Assembly: GCA_031552145.1 (NCBI GenBank)
Contig: JAVBMV010000001.1
Location: 197,518 to 261,517 of the forward strand
DNA length: 64,000 nucleotides
DNA from: JAVBMV01 sp031552145
Lineage (GTDB): Bacteria; Myxococcota; Myxococcia; Myxococcales; UBA5297
Reading direction: 5' to 3'
A program made the translations under genes and the position numbers. The notes beneath the pieces were generated by a model. The model saw only the letters and a program-made list of their open reading frames with translations, had not been told where the DNA came from and did no database searches. Shown piece by piece: positions 50,102-60,206 of the stretch (position 1 is its first letter; each line of letters opens with the position of its first letter).

Positions 50102-50710
50102 TCAACCTCGCGCGGCGCGCAGCGCCTCTCGAATCAGCTCCTCGAGCTTGGCGTCGGCGCCCAGCTTCTCGGTGGCGCGCGCCGCAACCGCCTCCGCCTG
50201 TGCGCCCTTGTATCCCAGGTTGAGCAGCGCCCCAACGAGGTCGCTCTGCTCCTTGGCCCGCGCGATTCCCTGCGCGCGCACCGACGCGGGGGAGGCCCCC
50301 TTCGCGAGCGGCGCCACCTTCTCCTTCAGCTCCAACACCAGCCGCTCCGCGGTCTTCTTGCCGACACCGTTGAGCTTGGTGAGGCGCGCCACCTCTCCCT
50401 TCGAGATCGCGTGGGCCAGCTCCGCGGGGGCCATCCCCGACAGCGCCGAGAGCGCCAGCTTGGGCCCTACGTGCGAGACGGAGGTGAGCAGCAGGAAGAG
50501 CTCCTCCTCCGCCTCGGTGGTGAAGGCGTAGAGCTCGAAGGCATCCTCGCGCACCACCGTCCGCACACGCAGCTTCACCGGTTCGCCCATGGGGGGCAGC
50601 GCCTCGAGCGACTGCTGCGACATGAAGGCGCGGTAGCCGACGCCATTCACGTCGACGATCACCTCGGTGCTGCCTCTCTCTTCCAGAATGCCCCGCAGAG
50701 CTGCGATCAC
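50102..50710 (-). CDS. ruvA: Holliday junction-binding protein RuvA
   Basis: The 202-residue protein starts with GTG overlapping the ruvC stop (GTGA). Domain I (MIAALRGILEE, VGYRAFMS), the helix-hairpin-helix region (LTSVSHVGPKLALSAL and LTKLNGVGKKTAERLVLELK) and the short C-terminal domain that contacts RuvB are all present. Length is normal. Confidence 0.95.
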   Translation of the reverse strand: MIAALRGILEERGSTEVIVDVNGVGYRAFMSQQSLEALPPMGEPVKLRVRTVVREDAFELYAFTTEAEEELFLLLTSVSHVGPKLALSALSGMAPAELAHAISKGEVARLTKLNGVGKKTAERLVLELKEKVAPLAKGASPASVRAQGIARAKEQSDLVGALLNLGYKGAQAEAVAARATEKLGADAKLEELIREALRAARG

Positions 50711-51225
50711 GAGCGCCTCACGATGACGTGGCGCGCGGGCCTGGTCAGGAGCTCAGGCCGCGCGCGTTGGAGGTGACAGAGTGCTATGGCGAGCGCGTCG
50801 GCGCAATCGGAGCGCTCCAGCGCGGGGAGCTGCAGCAGGGTGCGCACCATGCGCTCGACGCCCTCTTTTCGGGCGGCGCCGGAGACACCGACCGCCTTCT
50901 TGATCGTGGCCGGCGCATACTCGAAGACGGGGAGCTTCGCCCGCGCCGCGCAGAGCAGCGCTACACCCCGCGCGTGCGCGAGCACGATGGCCGAGCGCGC
51001 GTTGCGCGCGTGGAAGACCCCCTCCACGGCCACCTCGTCTGGCCTGTGCTTCTCGATGATCTGGCCAATCTGCTCGAAGAGGTAGGCGAGCCGCTCGGGC
51101 AGCTCGCCCTGCTTGTGCGGCTCCAATAGCGCATGGGCGACCCAGCGCGCCGCGCCGCGCCCATCGCGCTCCACGATCCCCAGCCCCAGGTAACGCGTGC
51201 CGGGATCGATGCCTAGGACGCGCAT
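50707..51225 (-). CDS. ruvC: Holliday junction resolvase RuvC
   Basis: The 172-residue nuclease starts MRVLGIDPGTRYLG with catalytic Asp7. The second acidic residue is in AVEGVFHARNARSA and the last pair near SDCADALAIALCH. It overlaps the end of bioA by 13 bases. ruvC-ruvA-ruvB order is common, but placement at the end of a biotin operon is not. Confidence 0.95.
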   Translation of the reverse strand: MRVLGIDPGTRYLGLGIVERDGRGAARWVAHALLEPHKQGELPERLAYLFEQIGQIIEKHRPDEVAVEGVFHARNARSAIVLAHARGVALLCAARAKLPVFEYAPATIKKAVGVSGAARKEGVERMVRTLLQLPALERSDCADALAIALCHLQRARPELLTRPARHVIVRRS

Positions 51226-52544
51226 GGCTCGACCATCGCCTCCTCAAGCGCGTCATAGGCCCTGTGCAGCTCTTCGTCGGTAATGCAGTAGGGCGGCAGC
51301 AGATAGACGTTACTCCCCATCGGTCGGATGAGCAGCCCGCGTGAATAGAAGCGCTCCTTGAGCGCTCGGCCCACCGCGGCGTCGTAGCCGGGCCCCTCGG
51401 TCTTCACGTCGAAGGAGGCGATGGCTCCCAGCACTCTGGGAGACGTCACACGTGGCAGCTTCGCCAGGCGCGCCATGCGCTCGCGGTGAAGCCGCTCGAT
51501 CTTCGCCACGCGCTCCAGCGAACGCTCGCTTTCGAAGAGCGCGAGCGACCCGAGCGCCGCGGCGCAGCCCAGCGGGTTGGCGGTGAAGGAGTGACCGTGC
51601 GCCAGCGCGCGCGAGAAGCTTGGGCCCAGGAATGCCTGGTAGATCGACTCTTTACAGGCTGTCACCGAGAGCGGCAGGTAGCCGCCGGTGAGCCCCTTCG
51701 AGAGCGTCATGAAGTCGGGCGAGAGCGCGGCCTGCTCGCTGGCGAAGAGCGTTCCTGTCCTGCCGAAGCCCGTCATCACCTCATCGCAGATGAGGAGCGC
51801 GCCAGAGGCGGTCAGACGCTCCGCGAAGGCCGATAGAAAACGTGGACGGCAAAAGCGCATTCCCGAGGCGCCCTGCACCAGCGGCTCCACGATGGCCGCG
51901 GCCAGCTCCGCGCCGCGCCGCGCGATCAGCCGTTCGAGCGCGTCGAGCGCCGCCCGCTCCTTCTGCTCGACCTCGGCGTCGCCGTCGAAGGTGGCGGGGA
52001 AGGGGAGAAACTCCACGTCGAAGAGCTTGGGCCCAAAGGCGTCGAAGAAGCCGGAGCGCGCGCCCGCCGCCATCGCGCCGAAGGTATCGCCGTGGTAGGC
52101 GCCCTCGAAGGCGACGATGCGCGTACGGCGCGTCGCCGCTCCCTCGACATTGCGCCAGTATTGGAGCGAAGCCTTCAGCGCCACCTCCACCGCGGTGGAG
52201 CCATCGTCCGAATAGAAGACGCGCGAGAGCTTGTCGCCGGGCAGCCGCCCGAACTTCTCTACGAGTCGCGCCGCGAGCTCCACCGCCGGCGCGTGGGTGA
52301 AGTCGGCGAAGATTACTTGCTCCAGCCGCGCGGCCTGCTCCGAGATGGCGCGTACGATCGCGGGGTGGGCGTGGCCGTGCAGGTTCACCCACCAGGAGGA
52401 GACGAGGTCCAGGTACTCCTTGCCGTCGGCGCCGTAGAGCGTGGCGCCCCGCCCCGAGAGGATTTCGAGTGGCTCGGGCGCCGTCTGCGCCTGGGTGTAG
52501 GGGTGCCAGAGGTGGCGGCGATCGAGCGCTCTGATGTCGTTCAT
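51213..52544 (-). CDS. bioA: Adenosylmethionine-8-amino-7-oxononanoate aminotransferase
   Basis: PLP aminotransferase of 443 residues that makes 7,8-diaminopelargonate using SAM. It starts RALDRRHLWHPYTQ, the BioA hallmark. Other marks are SWWVNLHGHAHP, GAYHGDTFGAMA, LICDEVMTGFGRTG and the PLP lysine in LSKGLTGGYLPLS. It follows bioD by seven bases and overlaps ruvC at its end. Confidence 0.95.
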   Translation of the reverse strand: MNDIRALDRRHLWHPYTQAQTAPEPLEILSGRGATLYGADGKEYLDLVSSWWVNLHGHAHPAIVRAISEQAARLEQVIFADFTHAPAVELAARLVEKFGRLPGDKLSRVFYSDDGSTAVEVALKASLQYWRNVEGAATRRTRIVAFEGAYHGDTFGAMAAGARSGFFDAFGPKLFDVEFLPFPATFDGDAEVEQKERAALDALERLIARRGAELAAAIVEPLVQGASGMRFCRPRFLSAFAERLTASGALLICDEVMTGFGRTGTLFASEQAALSPDFMTLSKGLTGGYLPLSVTACKESIYQAFLGPSFSRALAHGHSFTANPLGCAAALGSLALFESERSLERVAKIERLHRERMARLAKLPRVTSPRVLGAIASFDVKTEGPGYDAAVGRALKERFYSRGLLIRPMGSNVYLLPPYCITDEELHRAYDALEEAMVEPCAS

Positions 52545-52551
52545 GGCGGAC

Positions 52552-53250
52552 TCACTGCAGAGAGGGCAAAAGCCCCCGCTGCGCCAGGGTCACGCGCAGC
52601 CTCGCCGCGTGGGGCCAGAGAGAGTGCTCGTCGAGAGGCGAGAGGGTAGGAAGATGAGCCAGCAAATCGATGCCGCCGAAGTGGGTCAGGGCGCGCAAGT
52701 TCCCTTCGTCCTCTGCACCGATCGCGATGAGGCCTAGCACCGGCAGCTTGCGCGCCCTCAGCGCCTCGAGCGAGAGCAGCGTGTGGTTGAGGGTGCCCAG
52801 CGCCGTGCGCACCACCAGCACCACCGGCAGGGCCAGCTTCACCATCAGATCGACCATCAGCTCGCGCTCGTTGAGCGGCACGAGCACCCCGCCTGCTCCC
52901 TCGACGACGACGGGTCGCGCGCTTCGCGGAAGAGCGATACTCGAGAGCGCCACCCGCGCTCCCTCGAGCGCCGCTGCTTCGTGTGGGGAGCGCGGCGCCT
53001 TCAGCCTGTAGGCGGGCGCGTGGATTCTCTCCAGGGGCAGCTTCGCAAGCCGTGCCACCTCGGCGCTGTCGTCGTCGCCAACAAAGGGCCCGCCAGGCGG
53101 CCCACCGGAGGTTCCGGCGGCGACGCCCGACTGGATCGCCTTCCAGTAGTCGGCGTCGAGCGCGCGCACCAGGAGGGCGCTGGCCACCGTCTTGCCCACG
53201 CCCGTGTCGCTCCCCGTGACGAAGAGACCGCGCGAGAGCGGCGCGCTCAT
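52552..53250 (-). CDS. bioD: Dethiobiotin synthetase
   Basis: The 232-residue ATP-dependent carboxylase forms the ureido ring of dethiobiotin. It starts LFVTGSDTGVGKTVAS, the P-loop typical of BioD, and has YRLKAPRSPHEAA and VVEGAGGVLVPL with the conserved acidic residue. The ATG overlaps the bioB stop (ATGA). Length is normal. Confidence 0.94.
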   Translation of the reverse strand: MSAPLSRGLFVTGSDTGVGKTVASALLVRALDADYWKAIQSGVAAGTSGGPPGGPFVGDDDSAEVARLAKLPLERIHAPAYRLKAPRSPHEAAALEGARVALSSIALPRSARPVVVEGAGGVLVPLNERELMVDLMVKLALPVVLVVRTALGTLNHTLLSLEALRARKLPVLGLIAIGAEDEGNLRALTHFGGIDLLAHLPTLSPLDEHSLWPHAARLRVTLAQRGLLPSLQ

Positions 53251-54257
53251 GGCTCGACCCGCTCTAGTTCGAAGCCCGCCTCGGCGATTGCGCGCAGCGT
53301 GGCCGGCGCAGCCTCGCCGGGCGAGTTGAGGTAGCCCTCGGCGAAGATGGAGTTTGCGGGCTTGAGGCAGCGCATGTCGCGTTCGCCCAGATAGCGCTCG
53401 CGCCCCGCGGCGGCGCGGACCTCGGCGTCGGGGTTGGTGAAGCGGAAGAGCACGAGGGCGCGCAGGCACTCCTCGGCGCTCAGTCGCTGCTGCTCGCCGA
53501 GCGCGGTGCCCGGGATGGGCGTGTAGAAGTTGACCGGGATCGAGCGGGCCGAGAGGCGGCGCAGCTCCCGCGCCACCGCGAGGCGGTCTTCGTGGCTCTC
53601 GCCCATCCCGATGATGAGGCCGGCGCAGACCTCGAGCCCTTCGCTGCGCGCTGCCTTCAAGGTGTTCAGGCGTGCAACATAATCGTGGGTCGTGCAGATG
53701 CGCGCGTAGTGCGCGGCGCTGGTGTTCAGATTGTGGTTGTAGCGATCGAGCCCGGCCGCTTTCAGCTCGCGTGCCATCTCCTCGTCGATGAAGCCGGCCG
53801 AGACGCAGACCTCGATCGGATAGCGTTCCTTTATCTGGCGCACCAGCCGGGCGAAGTGCGCGACGCGCTCGCGCCTAGGGCCCGTCCCGCTGAGCACGAC
53901 GCAGTAGCGGAAGGCGCCCGCCGCGTGGGCCTGGCGCGCGCCCTCCAGGATCTCTTCGTCGCTCTTCATGCGGAAGGGGGCGATGGCCGCCTTGCTGCTC
54001 TTCGACTGCGCGCAGTAGCTACAATCCTCAGGGCAGGCGCCGTTCTGCGCATTCTGGAGGATGTGGATGCGCACTTTGCGCCCGAAGAAATGGGCGCGGA
54101 CCAGGAAGGCGGCCTCGAGCAGTGCCTCGAGAGATAGCGTTTCATCCCCGAGGAGGCGCAGGGCGTCGCCATCGGAGATGGGCTCTCTGGACGGATCGCT
54201 CCCGGCGGCGATCGCCTCGCGGGCGAGCCGGTTGAGGAAGTCGTTGGGGCCAGTCAT
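53247..54257 (-). CDS. bioB: Biotin synthase
   Basis: Radical SAM enzyme of 336 residues that inserts sulfur into dethiobiotin. The [4Fe-4S] cysteines are Cys75, Cys79 and Cys82 in CPEDCSYC. Further marks are RYNHNLNTS and VNFYTPIPGTALG. It shares one base with the end of bioC (TGATG). It needs Fe-S clusters, which the isc operon at 20.7-25.7 kb would provide. Confidence 0.95.
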   Translation of the reverse strand: MTGPNDFLNRLAREAIAAGSDPSREPISDGDALRLLGDETLSLEALLEAAFLVRAHFFGRKVRIHILQNAQNGACPEDCSYCAQSKSSKAAIAPFRMKSDEEILEGARQAHAAGAFRYCVVLSGTGPRRERVAHFARLVRQIKERYPIEVCVSAGFIDEEMARELKAAGLDRYNHNLNTSAAHYARICTTHDYVARLNTLKAARSEGLEVCAGLIIGMGESHEDRLAVARELRRLSARSIPVNFYTPIPGTALGEQQRLSAEECLRALVLFRFTNPDAEVRAAAGRERYLGERDMRCLKPANSIFAEGYLNSPGEAAPATLRAIAEAGFELERVEP

Positions 54258-55060
54258 CAGGGTTCCTTGCGCAGGGCGGTACGGAGGGAGACGAAGAGTA
54301 TCTGCCATGTGGCGCATACACCCTCGGGCATCCTCGCGTCGAGATGGCGCATCAGCGCCCTGAGGCTGGAGACGGGTAGTTGCGAATAGCCAGGGCGCGG
54401 CGTGGCCGCGCCCACGGCCTTCAGGCTGCGCAGGAACTCCCGCGTGTCGCGGTGGAGCAGCCGCGCCAGCTCGCAGCTCACCTCGGCCTCGGGAGAGAGC
54501 GCCAGAAGCTCCGCCTCGGAGGGGAAGGGGAGCGCCCCTGGCGTGAGGCCCAGCGCTCGATGTGCCTCCCTCCACTCGGGAAAGGTCTCGGCTCCGGGCG
54601 TGGCGAAGGCCAGCAGGCCCCCCGGCTTCAGGAGCGTCAGCAGCCGCTCGACGCTCCCCTTCAGCGACTCGAACCACTGAAAAGTCATCGACGAGGCGAT
54701 CAGGTCAAAGGAGCCCGGCAGGGCGATGGGCGCCTCGCCGTCCATTACTGTAAAGCGCCGCTCCCCCTGCAGGCCCGCCAACCTCGCTTGGCACCGCTCC
54801 AACATCGAGGGGGAGAGATCGGTCAGCATCATGAAGGCCGCGGGCCAACGGCGCGCCAAGAGCTCGCTCAGATGGCCCGTGCCGCACCCGATCTCCATGA
54901 TGCGCGGCGGCTCGTCGCCGCAGGGCAGGGGATACCGCTCGATCAGCTCGGCGAGCTGGCGCGCGATCTCCCGCTGCAGCTCCGAGTGGGCGTCATAGTC
55001 CGCGGCCGCGCCGAAGCTGGAGGCGATGCGCGAACGCCGCTCCTCATACTTGGCGCTCAT
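54257..55060 (-). CDS. bioC: Malonyl-ACP O-methyltransferase
   Basis: SAM methyltransferase of 267 residues with the motif MEIGCGTGHLSELLARRWP for SAM binding and the BioC-like start IASSFGAAADYDAHSELQ. Other blocks are LIASSMTFQWFE and LLAFATPGAETFPEW. It masks malonyl-ACP so that pimeloyl-ACP can be built by fatty acid enzymes. It overlaps the bioH-like gene in ATGA. Confidence 0.93.
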   Translation of the reverse strand: MSAKYEERRSRIASSFGAAADYDAHSELQREIARQLAELIERYPLPCGDEPPRIMEIGCGTGHLSELLARRWPAAFMMLTDLSPSMLERCQARLAGLQGERRFTVMDGEAPIALPGSFDLIASSMTFQWFESLKGSVERLLTLLKPGGLLAFATPGAETFPEWREAHRALGLTPGALPFPSEAELLALSPEAEVSCELARLLHRDTREFLRSLKAVGAATPRPGYSQLPVSSLRALMRHLDARMPEGVCATWQILFVSLRTALRKEP

Positions 55061-55755
55061 ACGGCCTCTCCGCGCATCGCCGTGGCCAGACCCGCGGAGA
55101 GACCAGCGAAGAGCTCGGCGCAGTTGGCAGGTTGCGTCGCCATCAGCGCATGGCCGCCGCGCGCGAGAGTGGTGTGGTTCATCACGGCCGTCATCTGCAT
55201 CTCACGGGTGAAGCCAGGATCGACGATTCGATCGTCGTTGGCCGCGACCGAGTAGATGGAGTCGTGATCTCGCCTTGCTTCGGCGAAGCGCGCCAGCGAG
55301 GAACGCTCGTCCCAAGTGTCGAGCCACTCGAGGGCGAGCAGAAGTCTCTCCGGGATGAGCCGCTCGGCGAGACCTTGTGGTCCCTCGGGCAGGTCGGAGT
55401 TCTTCCAAAAATCGCGCAGCGTCCCCTCGGGCTCGCGCTTGAAACGCCTACGCATCGAGTCGAGCAGCCTTCGTCTGCCAAAGCGGCAGAAGCCGGCGAT
55501 GGCGAAGATCCCGTCCACTTCACTCAAGAGCGGGCTGCGCAAGAGCCACGGCAGACCCATGGAGTGAGTGATGGCGATGGTCGGCTGAGCCGGATGGCGC
55601 GCTCCGCTCTCGATCACTCCAGGCTCTTCTCCAAAGAAGCCGTGCTCGACGAAGAGGCGCCGTCCTTTGGCCGGAAGATACGGCAGCAGGAGGTCGAAGG
55701 CCCAAGGACCTTCCCCCCATCCGGGGACGAAGATGATGGTCGGCGCACAGCTCAT
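55057..55755 (-). CDS. Alpha/beta hydrolase, probable pimeloyl-ACP methyl ester esterase (BioH role)
   Basis: The 232-residue hydrolase starts TIIFVPGWGEGPWAFD, as in BioH-type enzymes. The nucleophile is Ser65 in THSMG, an unusual form of the GxSxG elbow. Asp174/175 and His202 (GGHAL) complete a likely triad. It lies between thiE-bioF and bioC with overlaps on both sides. As the operon has bioC but no other esterase, it most likely removes the methyl group from pimeloyl-ACP. Sequence similarity to E. coli BioH looks weak, so a BioG- or BioV-like origin is possible. Confidence 0.8.
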   Translation of the reverse strand: MSCAPTIIFVPGWGEGPWAFDLLLPYLPAKGRRLFVEHGFFGEEPGVIESGARHPAQPTIAITHSMGLPWLLRSPLLSEVDGIFAIAGFCRFGRRRLLDSMRRRFKREPEGTLRDFWKNSDLPEGPQGLAERLIPERLLLALEWLDTWDERSSLARFAEARRDHDSIYSVAANDDRIVDPGFTREMQMTAVMNHTTLARGGHALMATQPANCAELFAGLSAGLATAMRGEAV

Positions 55756-57563
55756 GTCTCAGCCTCGCCGCGCGAGAGTTGGTCCACCGAGTTGTTTAAC
55801 GCCTCGAGAAGCCGCTCGCCATCCTCGGTTGAGTGCTCCGCCGTAAGGGAGATGCGCAGGCGGCACATTCCCTCCGGGATGGTCGGGGGGCGGATCGCGG
55901 GCACGAAGAGGCCCTCCCTCTCCAGCGCGCGGCTCAGCGCGAGCGCCCGCCGTTCCGAGCCGACGATAGCGGGGATGATCTGCGTTGAAGAGTCTCCGCA
56001 GTCGAATCCAACGGCGCGCAGCCGCACTCTGAGTCCCTCGGCCCGCTCCAGGAGTTCGCGCCGCTCCGAGTCCAGGGTGGGCAACAACTCCAGCGCCGCC
56101 TCGATAGCACCCAGCACCGGGGGGGGCATGGCGGTGGTGTAGATGAGGCCCGCACACCGCTGTCGCAGATAGTCGCGCAGCTCGCGTGAGCAAGCGACGT
56201 AGGCGCCGTGCGCGCCCAGCGCCTTGCTGAAGGTGCCCATGGAGAGCGCCACGCGTCCGGGGAAGTGCGTGCTCTGGCCGAACCCCCTGGGGCCCAGGAC
56301 GCCCGTGGCGTGCGCCTCGTCCAGGTAGAGGAAGGCGCCATAGCGCTCCGCCAGCGAGATGAGCCCCGCCAGATCGCTCCTGTCGCCATCCATGCTGAAG
56401 ACGCTCTCGGTGACGATGAAGCTCTTTCCCGGCGCGCCCTCGTCGCGTTCGAGGAGCGACTCGAGATGGTCTAGATCGTTGTGCCGGTAGCGTCGCTCGC
56501 GAACGTGCGCGGCGCAGATGCCCATATGGAGGCTAGCGTGGATGAGCCGATCGCAATAGACGCGCGGCTCCGCGCCAAGGATGGTCCTGTCGAGCAGCGC
56601 CGCCAGCGCCGACGCGTTCGCCTGGAAGCCGCTCCCCAGGATGAGCGCCGCCTCGGTCCCCTTCTCGCGCGCGATCGTCTCCTCGAGCCGATCATAGAGC
56701 TCCAGGTTGCCGCAGATGAGGCGCGAGCTGGTGGCTCCCACTCCATATTGCTCGGCATAGTGGCGCGCGCGTTCCAGGAGCGCGGGGTGCTTCGAGAGCC
56801 CCAGATAATCGTTCGAGGCGAAGTTGATTAGCTCGCGCTCGCCCGAGCAGATCCGCCCTCGCGACGAAGAGGGCGTGAAGGGGCGCAGCGCTCGCATTCG
56901 CCCCAACGCGCGCTGGGTCGCGCAGTGGGCGCCGTAGGGCGAGAAAGCGCCCAGCATCGCCCGAACAGCGGCGGCGGGCTCGGCCGCGCCGAAGACAGCC
57001 CCAATGCAGGCGACGCCCTCGAAGCCCATTTCCGCCAGATTGGCCGCACGCTCTGGCGTGACGCCGCCCAGCGCGAGCAGGGGCAGCCCCAGCTCAAGCG
57101 CTTCGCGCAGGCGGGCCGTGCCCACGGGCGCGCCGTAGCGCGCCTTTGACTCGGTGAAGAAGGTGGGGCCGAAGGTAGCGAAGTCGGCGTCGGGCGCCCG
57201 CGCCCGCAGCTCTTCGGGCGAGTGGGCCGATATCCCGATGAGCGCTTGTGATCCGAGGAGTGCGCGCGCGTCGGCCGCCGCCATCGCCTCGCCGCCCAGG
57301 TGGACGCCCTCTGCGCCCAGCGCCATCGCCACATCCACGCGCTCGTTGATGAGCAGGGGAACGCCGCGCGCGCGGCAGATCTTCAGGACCGCCGCGCCCA
57401 GCTCGAAGAGCTCGCGCCCTGAAAGATCCTTCTCGCGCAGCTGAACGGCCACCGCGCGCGTGTCGAGCTCGGCGCAACTCAGCGCCTGCGCCACGCGCTC
57501 CGGCAGCGGAAGGTCGGAGAGGTGGCGATCGGTGATCAGGTAGAGGCGCGGAGCCCCCCTCAC
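55752..57563 (-). CDS. ThiE-BioF fusion: thiamin phosphate synthase joined to 8-amino-7-oxononanoate synthase
   Basis: One open frame of 603 residues starts at a GTG overlapping the thiG stop (GTGA). Residues 1-205 are a full ThiE: LYLITDRHLS, QLREKDLSGRELFELG, INERVDVAMALGAEGVHLG and FGPTFFTESKARYGAPVG. Residues 215-603 are BioF, with NFASNDYLGLSKHP, LDEAHATG at 414-421 and the PLP lysine Lys447 in GTFSKALGAHG. The join lies near 56,900-56,950, with no stop and no convincing internal start (ATG 56957 and ATG 56897 lack a good Shine-Dalgarno site). ThiE couples the two thiamin precursors; BioF condenses pimeloyl-ACP and alanine. The fusion lies exactly between thi and bio genes. Confidence 0.88.
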   Translation of the reverse strand: MRGAPRLYLITDRHLSDLPLPERVAQALSCAELDTRAVAVQLREKDLSGRELFELGAAVLKICRARGVPLLINERVDVAMALGAEGVHLGGEAMAAADARALLGSQALIGISAHSPEELRARAPDADFATFGPTFFTESKARYGAPVGTARLREALELGLPLLALGGVTPERAANLAEMGFEGVACIGAVFGAAEPAAAVRAMLGAFSPYGAHCATQRALGRMRALRPFTPSSSRGRICSGERELINFASNDYLGLSKHPALLERARHYAEQYGVGATSSRLICGNLELYDRLEETIAREKGTEAALILGSGFQANASALAALLDRTILGAEPRVYCDRLIHASLHMGICAAHVRERRYRHNDLDHLESLLERDEGAPGKSFIVTESVFSMDGDRSDLAGLISLAERYGAFLYLDEAHATGVLGPRGFGQSTHFPGRVALSMGTFSKALGAHGAYVACSRELRDYLRQRCAGLIYTTAMPPPVLGAIEAALELLPTLDSERRELLERAEGLRVRLRAVGFDCGDSSTQIIPAIVGSERRALALSRALEREGLFVPAIRPPTIPEGMCRLRISLTAEHSTEDGERLLEALNNSVDQLSRGEAET

Positions 57564-58333
57564 CGAATCAATCCCTCGATGGGACTGGAGGCGCTCGCGT
57601 AGAGCTTCTTGGGGATTCGCCCCGCCAGCCACGCCTCGCGTCCCGCCTCCGTCGCCAGCTTCATCGCGCGCGCCATCCGCACCGGCTCCTTGGCGCAGGC
57701 GATGGCCGTGTTCATCAAGAGGCCCGCGACGCCCAGCTCCATCGCGGCCGCCGCGTCGGAGGCCGTGCCAACGCCCGCGTCGACGATGACCGGCACCTTC
57801 ACCGCCTCCAGGATCATCTTTAGGTTGTATGGGTTGACCAGGCCCAGGCCGGAGCCGATGGGCGAGGCGAGCGGCATCACCGCGGCGCAGCCCATCTCCT
57901 CGAGTTTTCTGCAGGCGATGACATCGTCGGTGATGTAGGGTAGGACGGTGAAGCCCTCCTTCACCAAGACGCGCGCCGCCTTCAGCGTCTCCTCCACGTC
58001 GGGATAGAGCGTCTTCTGGTCGCCCAGGACCTCCAGCTTCACCATGTCGCCCAGCGAGAGCTCGCGCGCGAGGTGGCAGGTCCGGATCGCCTCCTCGGCG
58101 GTGTAGCACCCCGCCGTGTTGGGAAGCAGCGCCATGCTCTTATCGATCCAGGAGAAGATCGATTCTTGTCCCTTCGCGTTCAGATCGACGCGGCGCAGGG
58201 CCACGGTCACTACCTGTGCGCCAGAGGCCTCGTGGGCTGCCTTCATCGTGGGGAAGTCGGGATATTTGCCCGTGCCGATGAAGAGTCGCGAAGTAAAGGT
58301 GTGCGCGCCGATCTTGAGAGAGTCAGTGGACAT
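57560..58333 (-). CDS. thiG: Thiazole synthase
   Basis: The 257-residue TIM-barrel enzyme makes the thiazole of thiamin from deoxyxylulose phosphate, dehydroglycine and ThiS thiocarboxylate. Marks are RLFIGTGKYPDFP, VTVALRRVDLN with the Schiff-base region, KLEVLGDQKTLYPD and VPVIVDAGVGTASDAAAAMELG. It lies 43 bases after thiS and is coupled to thiE-bioF. thiC and thiD are not in the window. Confidence 0.95.
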   Translation of the reverse strand: MSTDSLKIGAHTFTSRLFIGTGKYPDFPTMKAAHEASGAQVVTVALRRVDLNAKGQESIFSWIDKSMALLPNTAGCYTAEEAIRTCHLARELSLGDMVKLEVLGDQKTLYPDVEETLKAARVLVKEGFTVLPYITDDVIACRKLEEMGCAAVMPLASPIGSGLGLVNPYNLKMILEAVKVPVIVDAGVGTASDAAAAMELGVAGLLMNTAIACAKEPVRMARAMKLATEAGREAWLAGRIPKKLYASASSPIEGLIR

Positions 58334-58376
58334 GGAGGGCTCCTTGGTATGTCGAGCAAAGAAGGGGAAGGGGGAT

Positions 58377-58577
58377 TCAACCCCCGCCGACGAAGGTGAC
58401 GAGCTCCACGACATCGCCCTCGGAGAGGGCACTGGCCGCGTGGCGCTCTCGGCGCACCACCTCGCCATTCAGCTCCACCGCCACGCGCGTGGCGGCGAGC
58501 TGGCGCGCTTCGAGCAGGGAAGCCAACGTCGTGCCTTCGGGTAGCTCGGTGGCGTTGCCGTTGAGAGTGATCTTCAT
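58377..58577 (-). CDS. thiS: Sulfur carrier protein ThiS
   Basis: The 66-residue ubiquitin-like carrier starts MKITLNGNATELPEG and ends in VTFVGGG; the C-terminal Gly-Gly would be adenylated and thiocarboxylated. It is the first gene of the eleven-gene minus-strand cluster. A promoter-like element lies 10-39 bases upstream, and the ATG has no Shine-Dalgarno sequence. Confidence 0.93.
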   Translation of the reverse strand: MKITLNGNATELPEGTTLASLLEARQLAATRVAVELNGEVVRRERHAASALSEGDVVELVTFVGGG

Positions 58578-58586
58578 GCGGCGAGG

Positions 58587-58616
58587 TTCATAGGCAGTGC
58601 CGCTCGCGGGTGTCAA
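58587..58616 (-). promoter_or_regulatory. Strong sigma-70-like promoter of the thi-bio-ruv operon
   Basis: On the minus strand TTGACA (58616-58611) and TATGAA (58592-58587) are 18 bases apart. Transcription would start near 58580, only about three bases before the thiS ATG at 58577, so the mRNA may be almost leaderless. That leaves no space for a TPP riboswitch between promoter and gene. Confidence 0.55.
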
Positions 58617-58669
58617 CCGAGTGGCCCTTTGCGCTTCCACCCGCTAAAAGAGGCGGCGGAGAAAATGCC

Positions 58670-60160
<1,491 letters not shown>

Positions 60161-60206
60161 GGCGGGGCGCCGTCGTGGCGGATCCCCTCGAGCACGGGAG
60201 CAGAGG

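Noticed and set aside
58578..58669. TPP riboswitch before thiS or SAH riboswitch before ahcY
   Set aside because: Only 92 bases separate the divergent starts, and none of the conserved riboswitch cores is visible.
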